Shown piece by piece: positions 37,301 to 49,940 of a DNA stretch of 64,000 bases. The notes below the pieces were generated by a model. It saw nothing but the letters and a program-made list of their open reading frames with translations. It searched no databases and was not told where the DNA came from. The position numbers were made by a program, and so were the translations under genes. Each line of letters starts with the position of its first letter. Position 1 is the stretch's first letter. The stretch comes from Corella eumyota. Taxonomy: Eukaryota > Chordata > Ascidiacea > Phlebobranchia > Corellidae. The stretch lies in assembly GCA_963082875.1 (NCBI GenBank), contig OY720103.1, forward strand, positions 186,001-250,000, in the 5' to 3' direction.

Positions 37301-40300
37301 GTTAGCCTTACTTTAAAGGTCCGGAGAAATTCTGAATTTAACAAATATTTATATTTTACAGCGGAACACACGAAGTTGTGTTTAAAGTTGTCGGGCTACG
37401 CAAGAGTTCCTTCAAGTTCGGAGATCAATCAACATAACAATGACGTCATAATATCCCATGACGTAACCACAAGTACAAATAACGTCACTACCTCTGTTAT
37501 TATTGACGTCACAACCAAATCAAACGACCTCAACATATTACCTACGTCACAAGAAAATGACGTAACAACTGTATTACCCCACCACGCGATTAGTGAAAAC
37601 AATTACGCCTCAACACAAAATAATGACGTCACTACTAAACCTAATAACGTCATACCAAAAAAACAGGGGCGCAGAAAACCGATCATCATAATTGTTCCGA
37701 AGAGAACAAACAAAAAAGTTTCCAATTCACGAAGTTTAGGAAACAAAAATGTTTTGGGTGAAAATATTTTAGATAAAAGAAGTTTGACTACAACACCAAC
37801 AACAACGAAGACAACAAAAGCTACAACAACATTTAAACCGGCAACAACAACTGCAAAACCAACGACTACAACAATAACGACAAAACCTACAACAACTACG
37901 AAACCAACAATATTAACAACGACAAAGCCCAGATCATTAAAATTAACAACAACAACAAAACCAAAAGCAACAACCACGACAACAAAACCAACAACGACAA
38001 AAACTGCAAAACCTACAACTACAACAAAACCTTCAAGAACTACAACAAATCCAACAACAACTACAAAATTAACAAAAAAAACGACAACAAAACCTACAAA
38101 AACAACGACAAAAACAATTACAACTACAACAAAGACAACAACAAAAGCTACAACAACAATAAAACCAATGACTACAGCGGCAACAAAACTTAAAACAACT
38201 TTGAAAAAAACTGCAAAACCTACGACAACAACAAACCCTACAGCAACAAAAACTACAACAACAACTCCAAAACCTACAACAACAACTGCAGCAACCACGA
38301 AACCAACAACAACTACGACAACTACAACAAAAATGGCAACAACCGCAAAACTTACAACAACTACTACAACAATCAAACCCACAACAACTTCGACAACAAA
38401 ACCAACAACAACATTAAAAAGTACAAAATCTACAACAATTACAAAATCAAAAACTACGACACTTAAACCTACAACATCTACGACGACAAGAAAATCAACA
38501 ATAACTACAACAAAACCAAAAACAACAAAACCCACCACAACTACAACAAAACCTACAACTACGACAACAACCACTAAACCTACAACAACTACGACACCTA
38601 AAACTACAACAACAACAACTACAACAAAACCTACATCATTAACTACAACAACAACAATAAAACCTACAACAACTAAGGCAACAACAAAACCAACAAAAAC
38701 TACTACGACAACCAAACCCACATCTATGACAACAACTACAAAACCAACAACAACTACTACGACAACCAAACCTACAACAACTACTACAACAAAACCAACT
38801 ACTACACCAAAAGCATCAACAACTTTAAAACCCACGACAACAACATTTACAACAACTACAACAAAACCTACAACTACGACAACAACCACAAAACCAACAA
38901 CAACTACTACAACAAAACCAACAACTACAACAAAACCAACAACAACTACTACAACAACCAAACCTACAACAACAACAAAACCAACAACAACAACTACTAC
39001 AACAAAACCAACAACAACTACTACGACAACCAAACCTACAACAACTACTACAACAAAACCAACTACTACACCAAAAGCAACAACAACTTTGAAACCTACG
39101 ACAACAAAATTAACAACAACTACAACAAAACCCACAACTACGAAAACAACCACAAAACCCACAACAACAACCACAATACCTACAACAACTACGACACCTA
39201 AACCTACAACAAAACCAACAACAACCACAAAAAAACCATTATCATCAACTACTACAACAACTAAACCTACAACAACTACTACGACAACCAAACCTACAAC
39301 AACTACTACATCAAAACCAACTACTACACCAAAAGCAACAACAACTTTAAAACCTACGACATTAACACCTACAGCGAAAAAAACAACTACAACAACAACC
39401 ACAAAACCCTTAACAACAGAAGCTTCAGTTTTCCCAGATTTGAAAGTCAACAATAAAGTAATTTCAATAAATAAAGACATTGGAGAAATATTTCAACTTA
39501 AACCAGAAGTTGATGCTGAAGAATCTGTCGATCCTTCTAAGAACAAACAACAAAACTTTGGAAGTCAAACAGAACCCCAAAGGTAATGAATTGGTCGTTC
39601 AATTAAACAAATATACAACTACGGCACACAAAAATTATTAAAACCTTCTTCAATAAAAACCAAATAAAAACATCAACTCAGTAAACTTAACTTGATTTAT
39701 TTCTAAGATTTTTAGAGGCCCGCCGACCTCAACCTAAGATAGCAAAAGTAAATGTACTTCAACAAGAGAACCAGCAACAAAACATTTGCCAACCAAATAT
39801 TTGTCAAAATGGAGCAACTTGCCAAGTCCTTGAAGGAAATCTGACTTGTGTCTGCTTGCCAGGATTTCAGGGCAAATTCTGTGAACAAAGTATTTGCTTG
39901 AGTTTGTTTAAGTCTGTACAAATTACATTTGGAATAACTGAGAAAGTAATGTTTAAAGTAATGCAAGTTTTCTAATTTTAGACACAAATGGATGCTCTTC
40001 TAACCCATGTGTTAATGGAGTTTGTAGAAATGGTGAAACCACATTTACTTGTGAGTGTAACGCAGGATATAAAGGAGTCAACTGTGATCAGGGTAAATAA
40101 TAATAAGGTGTCTCACAGTTGAACTGTAACTTAAGAAGTTGATATGATATTTAAAGACTAAAGAAGTTAAATTAATAAGTTTTAAGTTCTTAAAAACCAT
40201 ATATCGCAAGATAACATGGTCGCTATAACAAACTTTATGTAAACATTACAGACATTGATGAATGTGAGAACACAATAAACTGTGTGGGAGGTTCTTGTGT

Positions 40301-43299
40301 TAATACTGAAGGTTCATTTCATTGCAGTTGTGGAATTGGTTACATGACATCGGAAATCAGAACCTCATGTCAAGGTGTTTACCACTTTAAACTAATCTGT
40401 TGTAGATAATTAACATAGAATATTAATCAAAACCGTAAGCTTAGATAACTAAACTTAATTTCAAGTGTTCCAGTTCAATATAACTATTTTCGTTTAAAAG
40501 TTGTTACTCTCATAAATAATAATTCAAAGAGAATTACTTCCATTATGTGAAAGCAAAACTTTGTTGCCAAAACTTGATTTTAAAATAATTCCCTCCACAG
40601 ATTTGGATGAATGTATCTTGGTTGAATGTGGAGGTAAGGGAGTTTGCCAGAACTACCCAGGTAGTTACCAATGTGAGTGTGAGAAGGAAGGTGAATATTA
40701 CGACTTCACTGCCCGTGATTGCATCTCCTCAACTTTTGAAGAAACTTCACCCGATGAAGCACCATCAGATCCACAAACTTTACCAAGTAAATGTGGTGGT
40801 TGTGTGTTCATAATTAACAATTTTTGTGTTTTAATTAATTCTGTTTTTTTTTGTTGAAAGTTAGAGGACACTTTAAGGTCCAACTGAATAGTTTCTCAGT
40901 TTGTCGCCATATCAACAAACACAACAAAACTTAAAATTTAATCAATTTAAGCCCTAGCCAAGGCTATAATTACACAATCTAAAAATAAAAACATAATTTT
41001 ACCATTTTTATTTCCAGGTGAACCGATGGATTCATGTTTTGTTGACCATGGAGTTTGCAACGTGATGTTAGCTCGAAATATAACAGAGCGTGAATGTTGT
41101 TGCTCATTAGGAGGATCTTGGGGAGTTTGTAATGCTTGTCCTTTTGTAAATTCGGGTGAGTTTGTCTAAAATTTAATTCAAGTAAAAATATTATCACAAA
41201 AAGTTTTCTTTATTTTTTAAAATTAATACATTTTGTGCAAAGTTGTTAAACTATAAATAGGATAACCAGCATTTAAAACTACAATAACAAACCACCAACA
41301 ACCAAATAACTCCAAGAACCTTGATCAAAACCCTAACAAACAAAACTTATTAAAACTGTTTTTAAATAATTTTAAAATTTAGCTGCATTCCGACTGCTGT
41401 GCCCTCATGGCAGAGGATTAGTTCCGGAAACAAATTCCTTTCACTCGCTGGACATTGATGAATGCCAACTGTTTCCAACACAAGTTGTTTGCCCAAACGG
41501 TCGATGCGTCAACTCCTATTCAGCATTCGAGTGTGTATGTTATATTGGCTATTACTACAACATGGCTGCTAGGGCTTGTGAAGGTTAGAGAGAACATTTT
41601 TTTTTCAAAATTTAGGCAATTTAAACTTAAAGGTACCTTTTTAAACTTAATAGGCAGCTGCACAATGTTAATTATAACAGTAAACCCTTGAAATAAATTT
41701 CTTTTTAGATTTTAATGAATGTATGATCCCAAACAACTGCATTGGAGGTCAGTGTAACAACAAACTTGGATCGTTTAAATGTATTTGTGATATTGGGTTT
41801 CTTTTAAAGAAGACAAGAGCAGGGAACACATGTGTCAGAACAAGTAGGAAATTAATTATTGTTGGTTAAAATAATCTAATAACATTCTACCTCTTTTAAC
41901 TCATTAAGTTTTTTTAAGAACCGGACACCACCCTTCTTCCTCTTAAACCAAGTGAACCAGTTTCATCTTGTTATCGTTCAATCAGAAATCATTATTTGTG
42001 CGTGAACCCAATGCCAGTTAATATCACCTATAAGGTAATGTAAACTTTCCAAGCTAAGTATTAAGTTATTAATATTGACCCCAACATAAATTGATTTAAT
42101 GATAGGAATTAAACTGCCAACCGTGGGAATCAAACTCAGATCTTAATGATACCCAAACAATTTTTTTTTAACTAACCAATTAAACTTTTTACTCCCAGGA
42201 TTGTTGTTGTAACATGGGTAAAGCATGGGGTGACCGATGTTCAATGTGCCCCAACAGGGGTTCAGAAGATTTCGATTTCCTTTGTTCACCCAAGCTTCAT
42301 TCACCCTTGTTAGATGTAAGGAATAATCTTATCGGTAAGTTTATTATTTAGTTTTAAATTCAATTGTTCAAGGAGCTTAGTAGGCAATATATATGTATGT
42401 ACAATTTATAAGCCATTAAAAGAAATGAAACTTTTGTTTGTGGTGTGTAGGTAAATTATCGTAGGCAAATATTAACTCAGAGTTGCAACCATATCACAAA
42501 AATTTAAATGCAGAATGTAGGGCAGGCTATCGACAAGTTAGTTTATTTAATATTTATATTTTTGAATAATTATCATTTGTTTACCCTTTTAGCCCAGCAC
42601 CCACCAACAAAATGTGGGGTCCAGGACGGTTGTGGACATGGGTATTGCATCCACATAAAAGGGGGGTTTACTTGTCAGTGTAAGAAGGGGTACCGACTCA
42701 ATGTGGGAACAATGAAATGTGAAGGTGAGTGTGTGTGTTTGGTTTAAGTAGGACAAAGTTAGGGTTGATTTTCTTTACAACTTAGCAGCCTTGAATATAT
42801 GGGACACCAAAGGTATTGACTTTGACAAAACAAAAACGAATCAGCAGTATTTTTGGACAAGTCTAACAATATTTACAAACAAACTAAAAACATTACTGGA
42901 ATAATATTAGTAACAAAAGTTATTTCATAAAAACAAATTACTTTTATTACTACAAAACAACACAGAAATAAAACAAAATATATATCTGCATTTACAATTA
43001 AAAATCGCCAAAAACTACTGAAAACTCAGTGAATTAATAATAAGTTCTATGATAAGGCTGTAGGGTGAGCTATTCAACAACAAAAGTAATTAATTTGTTA
43101 AATTTTAGATATAAACGAATGTATGGAACATAACGCTTTGTTTCAACTTTGTATAAACGGCCGATGTGTGAACACTAGTGGGAGCTTTGTTTGTAAATGT
43201 CTGAAAGATTACAAACCAAGTCACGACAACCGTTGTATCCCAACCAACAGCGATGATGACTACATTAGTGACAGACCTCGGTTTTTATCAAACTTTTAA
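34302..43299 (+). CDS. LTBP/fibrillin-like matrix protein with mucin insert
   Basis: Twenty-one exons give 1705 residues: 34302-34504, 34656-34720, 34839-35036, 35562-35657, 35759-35983, 36150-36317, 36612-36668, 36750-36872, 37091-37201, 37362-39582, 39708-39889, 39982-40092, 40252-40374, 40601-40786, 41018-41155, 41383-41583, 41709-41843, 41919-42034, 42199-42334, 42593-42724 and 43109-43299. A signal peptide is followed by VCGNECCPGW and an EGF domain as in LTBP N-termini. Three TB (8-Cys) domains are visible (GCCCSVGVAWGEDCEVCP, ECCCSLGGSWGVCNACP, DCCCNMGKAWGDRCSMCP). Calcium-type EGF domains begin D(V/I/L/F)(D/N)EC. Exon 10 carries a Thr-rich insert, about residues 556-1098. TB1 shows only seven cysteines. 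Exon 11 needs the acceptor ttctaag at 39707 to keep frame. By family it is a microfibril protein, possibly binding latent TGF-beta. The last point is inference. Confidence 0.9.
37784..39411 (+). repeat. Coding low-complexity array, Thr/Lys/Pro mucin domain
   Basis: About 540 residues of KPTTTTTT-type repeats from aca/act/aaa/cca codons inside exon 10 of the LTBP-like gene. Longer blocks also recur, for example the segment around KPTTTPKATTTLKPTT appears about four times. This is a likely O-glycosylated extended stalk. The open poly-valine frame on the other strand is a mirror of this composition, not a gene. Confidence 0.9.
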
Positions 43300-44081
43300 T
43301 CTTTTTGTTTTTAAAGACTGAAGACCTTCAAAATGTTTTTACAATTATATTATATATTCCAAAAGTTTTATTGTATTTGTTTAACAACAGAATGTAAACC
43401 CAACATTTTTTATTTTAAATTTTATAATATTAAAAGCCTTTTTTTTGTACTTTTAAGGTTTACATATTGTTGCTGTTTTTTATTGCAGCAAAAATAAAAT
43501 TGTTTATTAAAGCTTTATTAAAATGTTTATTTTTTAGTTACCAAGTTATTAGATGAATGTAATTAATAAAATTATATTTTAAAGTGGAATTAACATAGTT
43601 TGTACATGCTTTATTACAAGTTATTTTAGTGATTAATTAACACACCTCATAGCCAACACACAAACAATTTAAACATTTATAATTTCATATTTTTTGTGAT
43701 AAATGCTTAATCATCGCGAAGCAATAATTAAATTTCTCTACAAACCTTCATCTACATATTTTACACTTATCAATACCCCCAGGCAATATTAAACTTAAAA
43801 CATACAAAAACTTTAAGGTTTGTTGTTGTTCAGTATCAGATATGGATTTATAAGATTAATAAAATAGTAATAATAATTTACCGAAGTTAGGTTAAACAAT
43901 TGAAACATTAAAAATTGAAAAACAAAAATATTAATACTTTTTTGTTGATAATTTAAAACTAATTATTAATTTCATTTAGAAAAAGGTTGTAAAACTGGCT
44001 ATTTTACTGATTTAAAAAAACTGTTAAGTTAGTGTTTATATAAATGATTTTTAATAAAAAAATCTAGCTAAAAACTGGAAA
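43300..44081. other. Intergenic region
   Basis: 3' flank of the LTBP-like gene, with AATAAA-type signals near 43490, and 5' flank of the LRR-Ig gene. Nothing coding seen. Confidence 0.6.
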
Positions 44082-47000
44082 ATGACCTTAAGAAATGTAA
44101 GTACCAATAGCCTACAAATTAAGGGTAAACATTTACATTGTTAAATTTATTAAAATAAAATGAAAAAGGTATTTTCTTTTTTTAGATTATTTTCCATTTC
44201 CTGGTTTTATGTTTTTGTGTTACAAGCATTCAATCTGAATTATGTGGACCAACTAATTGTATTTGTTTAAACAATAATGCCAATTGTTCTTTTCGATTAT
44301 ATCCAACAATACCAAAAGGTTTTTACAAGAACATTTATAACTTTTTCACTATTTTAAAATCATATTTTTTTAAATTAAAATTACGTTTAAAGTTTAATAT
44401 ATTTTTAACTTGATTAAAAGATTTTAATTTTGGAATTAAGATTATTTTTTAGGAATACCAACATCAATAAAATCCCTCAATTTTAGTGGCAATAATTTAC
44501 AACATTTACAAGATGCAGAGTTCACAAATTACACAAAATTAAGAAATTTAAATTTGGCTCAGAATAAAATTGAAACAATTAGCACAAATGCTTTTAAGTA
44601 TGACTATATTATTTTTGTGAGACCTTTAATTTAAATAATAATCAGTTACTTTTATAATTAGAAATTTAACTTTGTTTGTATGGGTTATACTAGTTTTTAT
44701 TTAGTTTTAAAGGGCATTTAGGAGCACAGGCACAAAACAAAATGAGGGTTTTAACTCAGAAAGATAATAAATGTTGGGGTAGCGTTAGGGCAGGGGTTTA
44801 CATTTAATCCCTTTTTAACCCTTTAAATATCATTTTACACAATTTATCACTTAAACAAATATAATATTTTCAGGGGCCTAACCAACATGTTGAGCTTAAA
44901 CTTAAATGACAACAAACTTCAGACGATGGAAAATTATTTTATCAGTGACCTTGCCACTTTGGTGAACCTGACAATATCTGCAAACTTACTTAGGAGAGTT
45001 GGACAAAATACTCTCGACAACTTAACTGGCTTGAAAGTAAGACTAACTAACTGCTTCAAAGTTTCCCAATTTGTTTTCAACATTAGATTTAAGTCAAAAA
45101 TTCCCAAGCTAATAGCATTTAAGTTTGTATAGAGAATAAAACTAGTTTAATTTTAGTTTCTAGATTTATCCAACAATCTAATCACTTACATTAACCTTCA
45201 TGCTTTCTCAAAGATGAAGAAATTAACTTCCATCAATATTCAGGTAAAAACAAAATGTACTACAAAAACAAAGTATTTTTAAATAAAATCAAACAACATA
45301 AGTCTTACGACAAAAAAAAACTATTGTAAAGTTTTTGCGGTTTTGTTGTTACTTACTAATAAACTAGCCTAAAATTCAAATTTTGACAAACAGTAACAAT
45401 ATACAACTGTTCTGCACATGACTGACGAAAAAAAAACACAAACAATACAAGTTAAACCTAGACCAAAACTTTAACGCGCCTATTTAATTAGCTTCATAAC
45501 AATTATTTAATCCTGCAAAATAAATAACCCAATCTTAATAAAGACATCTGTGATTATGGTTTTCTTTACAGTATTTAAATTTAAACAAAACTTTTAGTCG
45601 AACAGCTTACAAGTGGCAGAATACAAATGGTTTAAACCTCTCTCCCACCTGAACACTCTTCATCTACATAATAATGAGTGGGCTTGTAATTGCACAATGG
45701 TTGACTTCAGGAATGGATCGAAAACATTACAATTGCACGTTGGAACTGCATTCCATTTAACATGCAGGTCTGTACACAATATTGTGGATGTTTTATCTAC
45801 ATTACATGGAGCTGGGCAACTATATTTGTGGTGCCAAGTAAATTATTGCGAGCAAATATTTGTTAAAAGTCGACCAAATTACAAATGTAAATTGTAGGGC
45901 AGGCTATTAACTAGTAAGATAAATTTTTACTGTTTTCTTATATTATTTGTGTATTTTGGGTTTGTTGTTAAACTTTAAGAAAGACATCCCATTGGTTTTT
46001 TTTATAATTAATAAAGCAAAGATTTAAATCTCTTGAACTAGTGTAAAATAGGACTTTGTAAAATAAAATTGAACTTTTTAGATCGCCGCCAAATCTCAAG
46101 AACAAAGACATCTTTTCACTCCACTTGAAAGATTTTAAGTGCCCTCAAGTCAACTCATCAACTCATGCTCAAGTGATCACAACAACTCATGCTCACGTGA
46201 CCACAACAACTCACGCTCACGTGACCACAACAACTCATGCTCACGGGGTTGATACTCACACTCACGATGGAGGTAAAAGTGATCACACTCATGCAACAAC
46301 CACGACTCATGTTCACGGTGCTGACACTCACACTCACGCGACCCCAGCAGCTAATGATGTGAGTGATCACAATCACAGTCATGATAAACAAAATCCTCAT
46401 GATACGATGACCAGACAAACTCAGGATCACATACCAATCACCGGCATGATCGTGAGACCCTCTCTTATGTCACCGTGTGGTAAAACACCATGTCATCCAG
46501 TGAAAAATTTTGCAACACAATCAAAGATTGGGGTCGTAGGTGAGACATTATACAATTAAATTTCTGTGTGGAATTACTAAGCACTACAACCCGAAGTTTT
46601 GGTTATATTTCAACTAACTTTTATTCTAATTATTTAAGGTTCCATGATTCAGTTCCATTGCATTAAAACAGAAGACCAGAACATAAAGTGGAGTTTCAAA
46701 GCCAATAAAATAAGTGATCACATCAGAGTTATGGACAATGAACTCACAATTAATAGTAAGTTAAATTCTTAAATCTCTTTTTGACGAGCAATAAAACCAC
46801 AAAACTGGGTTCCAAAGATCTAAAATTAAATACTATTCTTGTCCTTTTATAAGGTTGTACACAAACAATACAACATAAAGTGAACTTAACAAAAAAAAAG
46901 CCAACTTAAGGCTGAGACAATAACAGTTGTTCAGTATTTTTTCCCGCTTTAAATAAATTAAATATAGTTAGTTTGTGACAATTTCCTTTTTTTGAACCAA

Positions 47001-47699
47001 TATTTCACTCTTATACCCCAGACATAACAATTCAAGATGACGGCCAATATTGTTGCTCAGCAACAAAAACTGATGAAAAACTACAGTGCTTTAACCTTAT
47101 GGTTAGAAACCCGCACAAGGAGGGTGGTTTGTCCACTGGGGGAGCTATCGTCATAGCAATTGTTGTCCTGGTTATCCTATTTGTTGTTGCTTATGTGGTT
47201 GTTAAGAAAGTGATTTTTAGGAGAAGAGAGGAATATGGATTACTGCATGATTCGGTTAGTTTTGGTTTTATTTATTTATTTTTTTTTAAATCTTTATCCT
47301 CGTTGTGAGAAGGTCAAATGCGCGACCTAAACAGAGTAACATCAGTTACCCCGACCCAGTCTCAAGTTGCTTTTGGCAGTTTAAAAATTTATAAAATATA
47401 ATTACTCTGTATTTAAGCTGCTGATTGGTTTTAGTCTCAGCAGAAGTTTATACCATTTATAGTCTATTACTTAAGGACGCTACAGCAAGAGATCATTTAG
47501 GATCGAACCAGAACCTTATGTAGTAAAGCCAAGTGTTCTGACCACTACAATGCATAGTTTTAAAAATAAATTTTGGCAAGTGGTAAATTTTTTACTAACA
47601 AATTTGTAATATCTCCAGACATCATTCCGACCAAATGTGGATGAAATTAGCAGCCCGGATAAACCTAATAACACCGGAGTGTCGGAGGAATATGTTTAA
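44082..47699 (+). CDS. LRR-Ig single-pass membrane protein with His/Thr-rich linker
   Basis: Ten exons give 533 residues: 44082-44096, 44186-44318, 44453-44597, 44874-45036, 45157-45243, 45598-45767, 46082-46539, 46639-46755, 47022-47254 and 47619-47699. A signal peptide is followed by an LRR N-terminal cap (CGPTNCICLNNNANCSF), about five LRRs (SLNLNDNKLQTMEN; FLDLSNNLITYIN) and an LRR C-terminal cap (NNEWACNCTMVDF). A His/Thr-rich segment follows (THAHVTTTTHAHV, DTHTHDGG), then one Ig domain (MIQFHC ... DDGQYCCSAT), a membrane span (GGAIVIAIVVLVILFVVAYV) and a short tail. The tail contains EEYGLL, a YxxL/YxxPhi motif. LRR-Ig receptors occur in adhesion and innate immunity, but I cannot assign an orthologue. 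The inner acceptor near 45571 leads to a stop, so cttttag at 45597 was chosen. Polyadenylation signal at 47819-47824. Confidence 0.87.
46165..46330 (+). repeat. Coding minisatellite, His/Thr linker
   Basis: Near-identical 24-bp units (gtgaccacaacaactcatgc plus tcac) encode THAHVTTT-type repeats in exon 7 of the LRR-Ig gene. Several units contain tcacgtga, an E-box palindrome. Confidence 0.85.
47273..47556 (-). mobile_element. tRNA-derived SINE, near full length
   Basis: It lies in the last intron of the LRR-Ig gene. On the complement strand it runs from a tRNA-like head (tgtagtggtcagaacacttg, with an A-box-like core) through the conserved middle (gactgggtcggggtaactga) to cctcacaacgaggataaaga and an A-rich end. 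It aligns along most of its length with the copies at 28.3 and 62.8 kb. Confidence 0.85.
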
Positions 47700-48319
47700 A
47701 GTTAATTTTCTTTTTTTACCTTTCTTGCTTTCATTTAGCGCAAAAAAACAATAATTTAAACTTGTTTAATCACAGTTTCAAGTTTCACGAAATCAAATTA
47801 TCTTGAACTTGTTTGTTTAATAAAGTGATTGGTTTTAAAGTTTGCATACCCAAGTTTTTAATATTATTTTTATGTAAATACTCTGCTAAAGTGTTAAACT
47901 GTTTAATTTTGTTGCTATTTTACATAAAATAAACTTTTTGTGTAGGTAGCTAATGGTAGTTTTTACAATAAAGCAGTCTGTTACAGTATAATATAGCTAT
48001 TGTGATGTCATAATAATTACAACTTGTTCTATTGTGACATAAATCAAACACATAATTTAACAAAAAGTTACAAAAAACTTTTTCAAAAAGAGTTTTTTTA
48101 AACAAATATTATATAGACAACTTCATGTGCTTAGTATAGAATAGTAAGTTAAAAACTACACAATTAAATTTAACCAGAAAAAATTACTTTACTAAAGTTA
48201 TTAAAAGGTGATAGTGGCCAGAAAGTTACAAAAAAAAACATTTTATTTGTTTAGAAAAAATTGTTGTTAAATTTTACAGATGGTGATCATGATACATTTT
48301 TCTTAGTGTTTTTAGAAAT
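47700..48319. promoter_or_regulatory. 5' flank of first CUB cassette, with duplicated block
   Basis: No coding sequence. The block at 47995-48060 (agctattgtgatgtcataat ... tattgtgacataaat) recurs at 50402-50465. It lies 325 bp upstream of the first leader ATG and 367 bp upstream of the third. The unpaired acceptor gtgtttttag at 48306-48315 stands just before the first leader ATG. Confidence 0.6.
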
Positions 48320-49940
48320 ATGTTTAAAATTAGTAACTTAATTATTATAATTAATTTTGTTCAGTATTCAAATGGTTTTTGTTATACAAGTGACTACTGC
48401 AATGAAAATGGTAAAAAACTATTTACCCAATACAAAAATATGCAGTGGTAAAATGTTAGGGATAAACTTTATAAACATAATCAATTAATTGTTTTTAGAA
48501 TGCCAAGCCACTACATTCAACACAACAGGAGATTTGAGTTCACAAAATTACCCAGATCCCTATCCTAACAACCAACTTTGTTTCTACAACATCTCAGCAC
48601 CAATTAATCATGTAAGGAATGAGAACTACAAATTACAATATTAAGTTGGTTTACTACCTAGGGCCAGTTATTTTCAAATTCAGTTATTAAAACTCTTCTT
48701 TAAAGAAATTAAATAAATTTAAAAATTTATTACAATTTTAAAAATTATTATTTTCTATTTTTTAGGTAGTAAAAGTAACTTTTATCAAGATAGATATCGA
48801 AGATCATTCTAGTTGTGGTTACGATTATTTACAAATTATTGACGACCAATATTCGGTAAGAAAAACATTTTCAAAAAAAATTTCACCCAATTTATTAAAA
48901 ATTATTTTTTTAGGACACAAAATTTTGTGGAAACGAAACCTTAAAAAATTTTTATTCAATCTCAAGAAATATTGAAATTCAATTTATAACAGATTCAAGT
49001 GTAACAGAAACTGGATTTTTAATAAGTTGGGATTTTATACCAGGTAACAATTAAATTAATAAAGTTTTAAAACTTTTATCCTGCTAATTTTTTAATATTT
49101 AAACAAAACTAACATTGCGTTTTAAAGTTTTCTTTTAAATATTTAAAATTAAATATAAGAAAATTGAAAGAATATTTGTGTTTTTAGAAATATGTTTAGG
49201 TTTTTACTATTACGTTTAATAAGTTTTGTTTAATATTCTAAAGGTTTTTGTTATACAAGTGACTATTTCAATAAAATAGTAAAAAAATGAGTACAAAGTA
49301 AGTAGTATGTTAAAGCTACCAAATTATTTATTTATTAAACTTAAATTTTAGAATGCCAAGCAACTACATTCAACACAACAGGAGATTTGAGTTCACAAAA
49401 TTACCCAGATCCCTATCCTAACAACCAACTTTGTTTCTACAACATCTCAGCACCAATTAATCATGTAATCATAATAAACCAGAAAATACAAAACTGTAAA
49501 GTAGTTAACCACAATATTCTTTTTATTTTAATCCTTATTCAACTTTAAACAAAACTCTTAGTTTAAGAACTTGATTAAATTAAATTATTTTTGCAAATTT
49601 AAATATGGAATTTTTTTCCAGATAGTAAAAGTAAATTTTATCAAGATAGACATTGAACAACATTCTAGTTGTCGTTACGATTATTTACAAATTATTGACG
49701 ACCAATATTCAGTGAGTGATTTAAAAAATCTTTATTTTTAATTAAAAATCTTTTTTTCTTGGTAATTTTTATAAAACCTTAAATTACTGTCATAAAAATT
49801 ATTTTTTTAGGACACAAAATATTGTGGAAACGAAACCTTTAAGAATTTTTATTCAATCTCAAGAAATATTGAAATTAAATTTATAACAGATTCAAGTGTA
49901 ACAGAAACTGGATTTTTAATAAGTTGGGATTTTATACCAG
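48320..49940 (+). CDS. Two upstream CUB cassettes (alternative 5' exons of the protease)
   Basis: Cassette 1 has a leader exon 48320-48410 (hydrophobic IIIINF core, then [12 protein letters not shown]) and CUB exons 48499-48611, 48766-48855 and 48914-49043. Cassette 2 has CUB exons 49352-49464, 49622-49711 and 49811-49940. Its own leader is broken. All splice phases fit, so a transcript starting at 48320 can run through cassettes 1 and 2 into the CUB exons of cassette 3 (skipping leader 3) and on to the protease. That would be 967 residues with four CUB domains. Cassette exons are almost identical among the three units, with only a few differences per exon. Alternatively, cassettes 1-2 are a partial gene duplicate with no protease. 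The sequence alone cannot decide. Confidence 0.7.
49192..49279 (+). pseudogene. Broken leader exon of cassette 2
   Basis: It aligns with the leader exons at 48320 and 50769, including the preceding gtgtttttagaaatATG and the following ggtttttgttatacaagtga. An in-frame TAA interrupts it (GTT TAA TAT), and the conserved GAAAATG|gtaaaa donor has decayed. It cannot serve as a start exon like the other two. Confidence 0.8.

Noticed and set aside
37603-39480. Long open frame on the minus strand rich in valine
   Set aside because: It is the mirror of the Thr-rich repeat (ggt/ttg/tgt codons) with no start context, domain or splice partners. The plus strand is clearly the coding one.
45571-45650. Acceptor at 45571 for exon 6 of the LRR-Ig gene
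   Set aside because: The frame from this acceptor hits a stop before the LRR C-terminal cap, whereas cttttag at 45597 keeps the frame.
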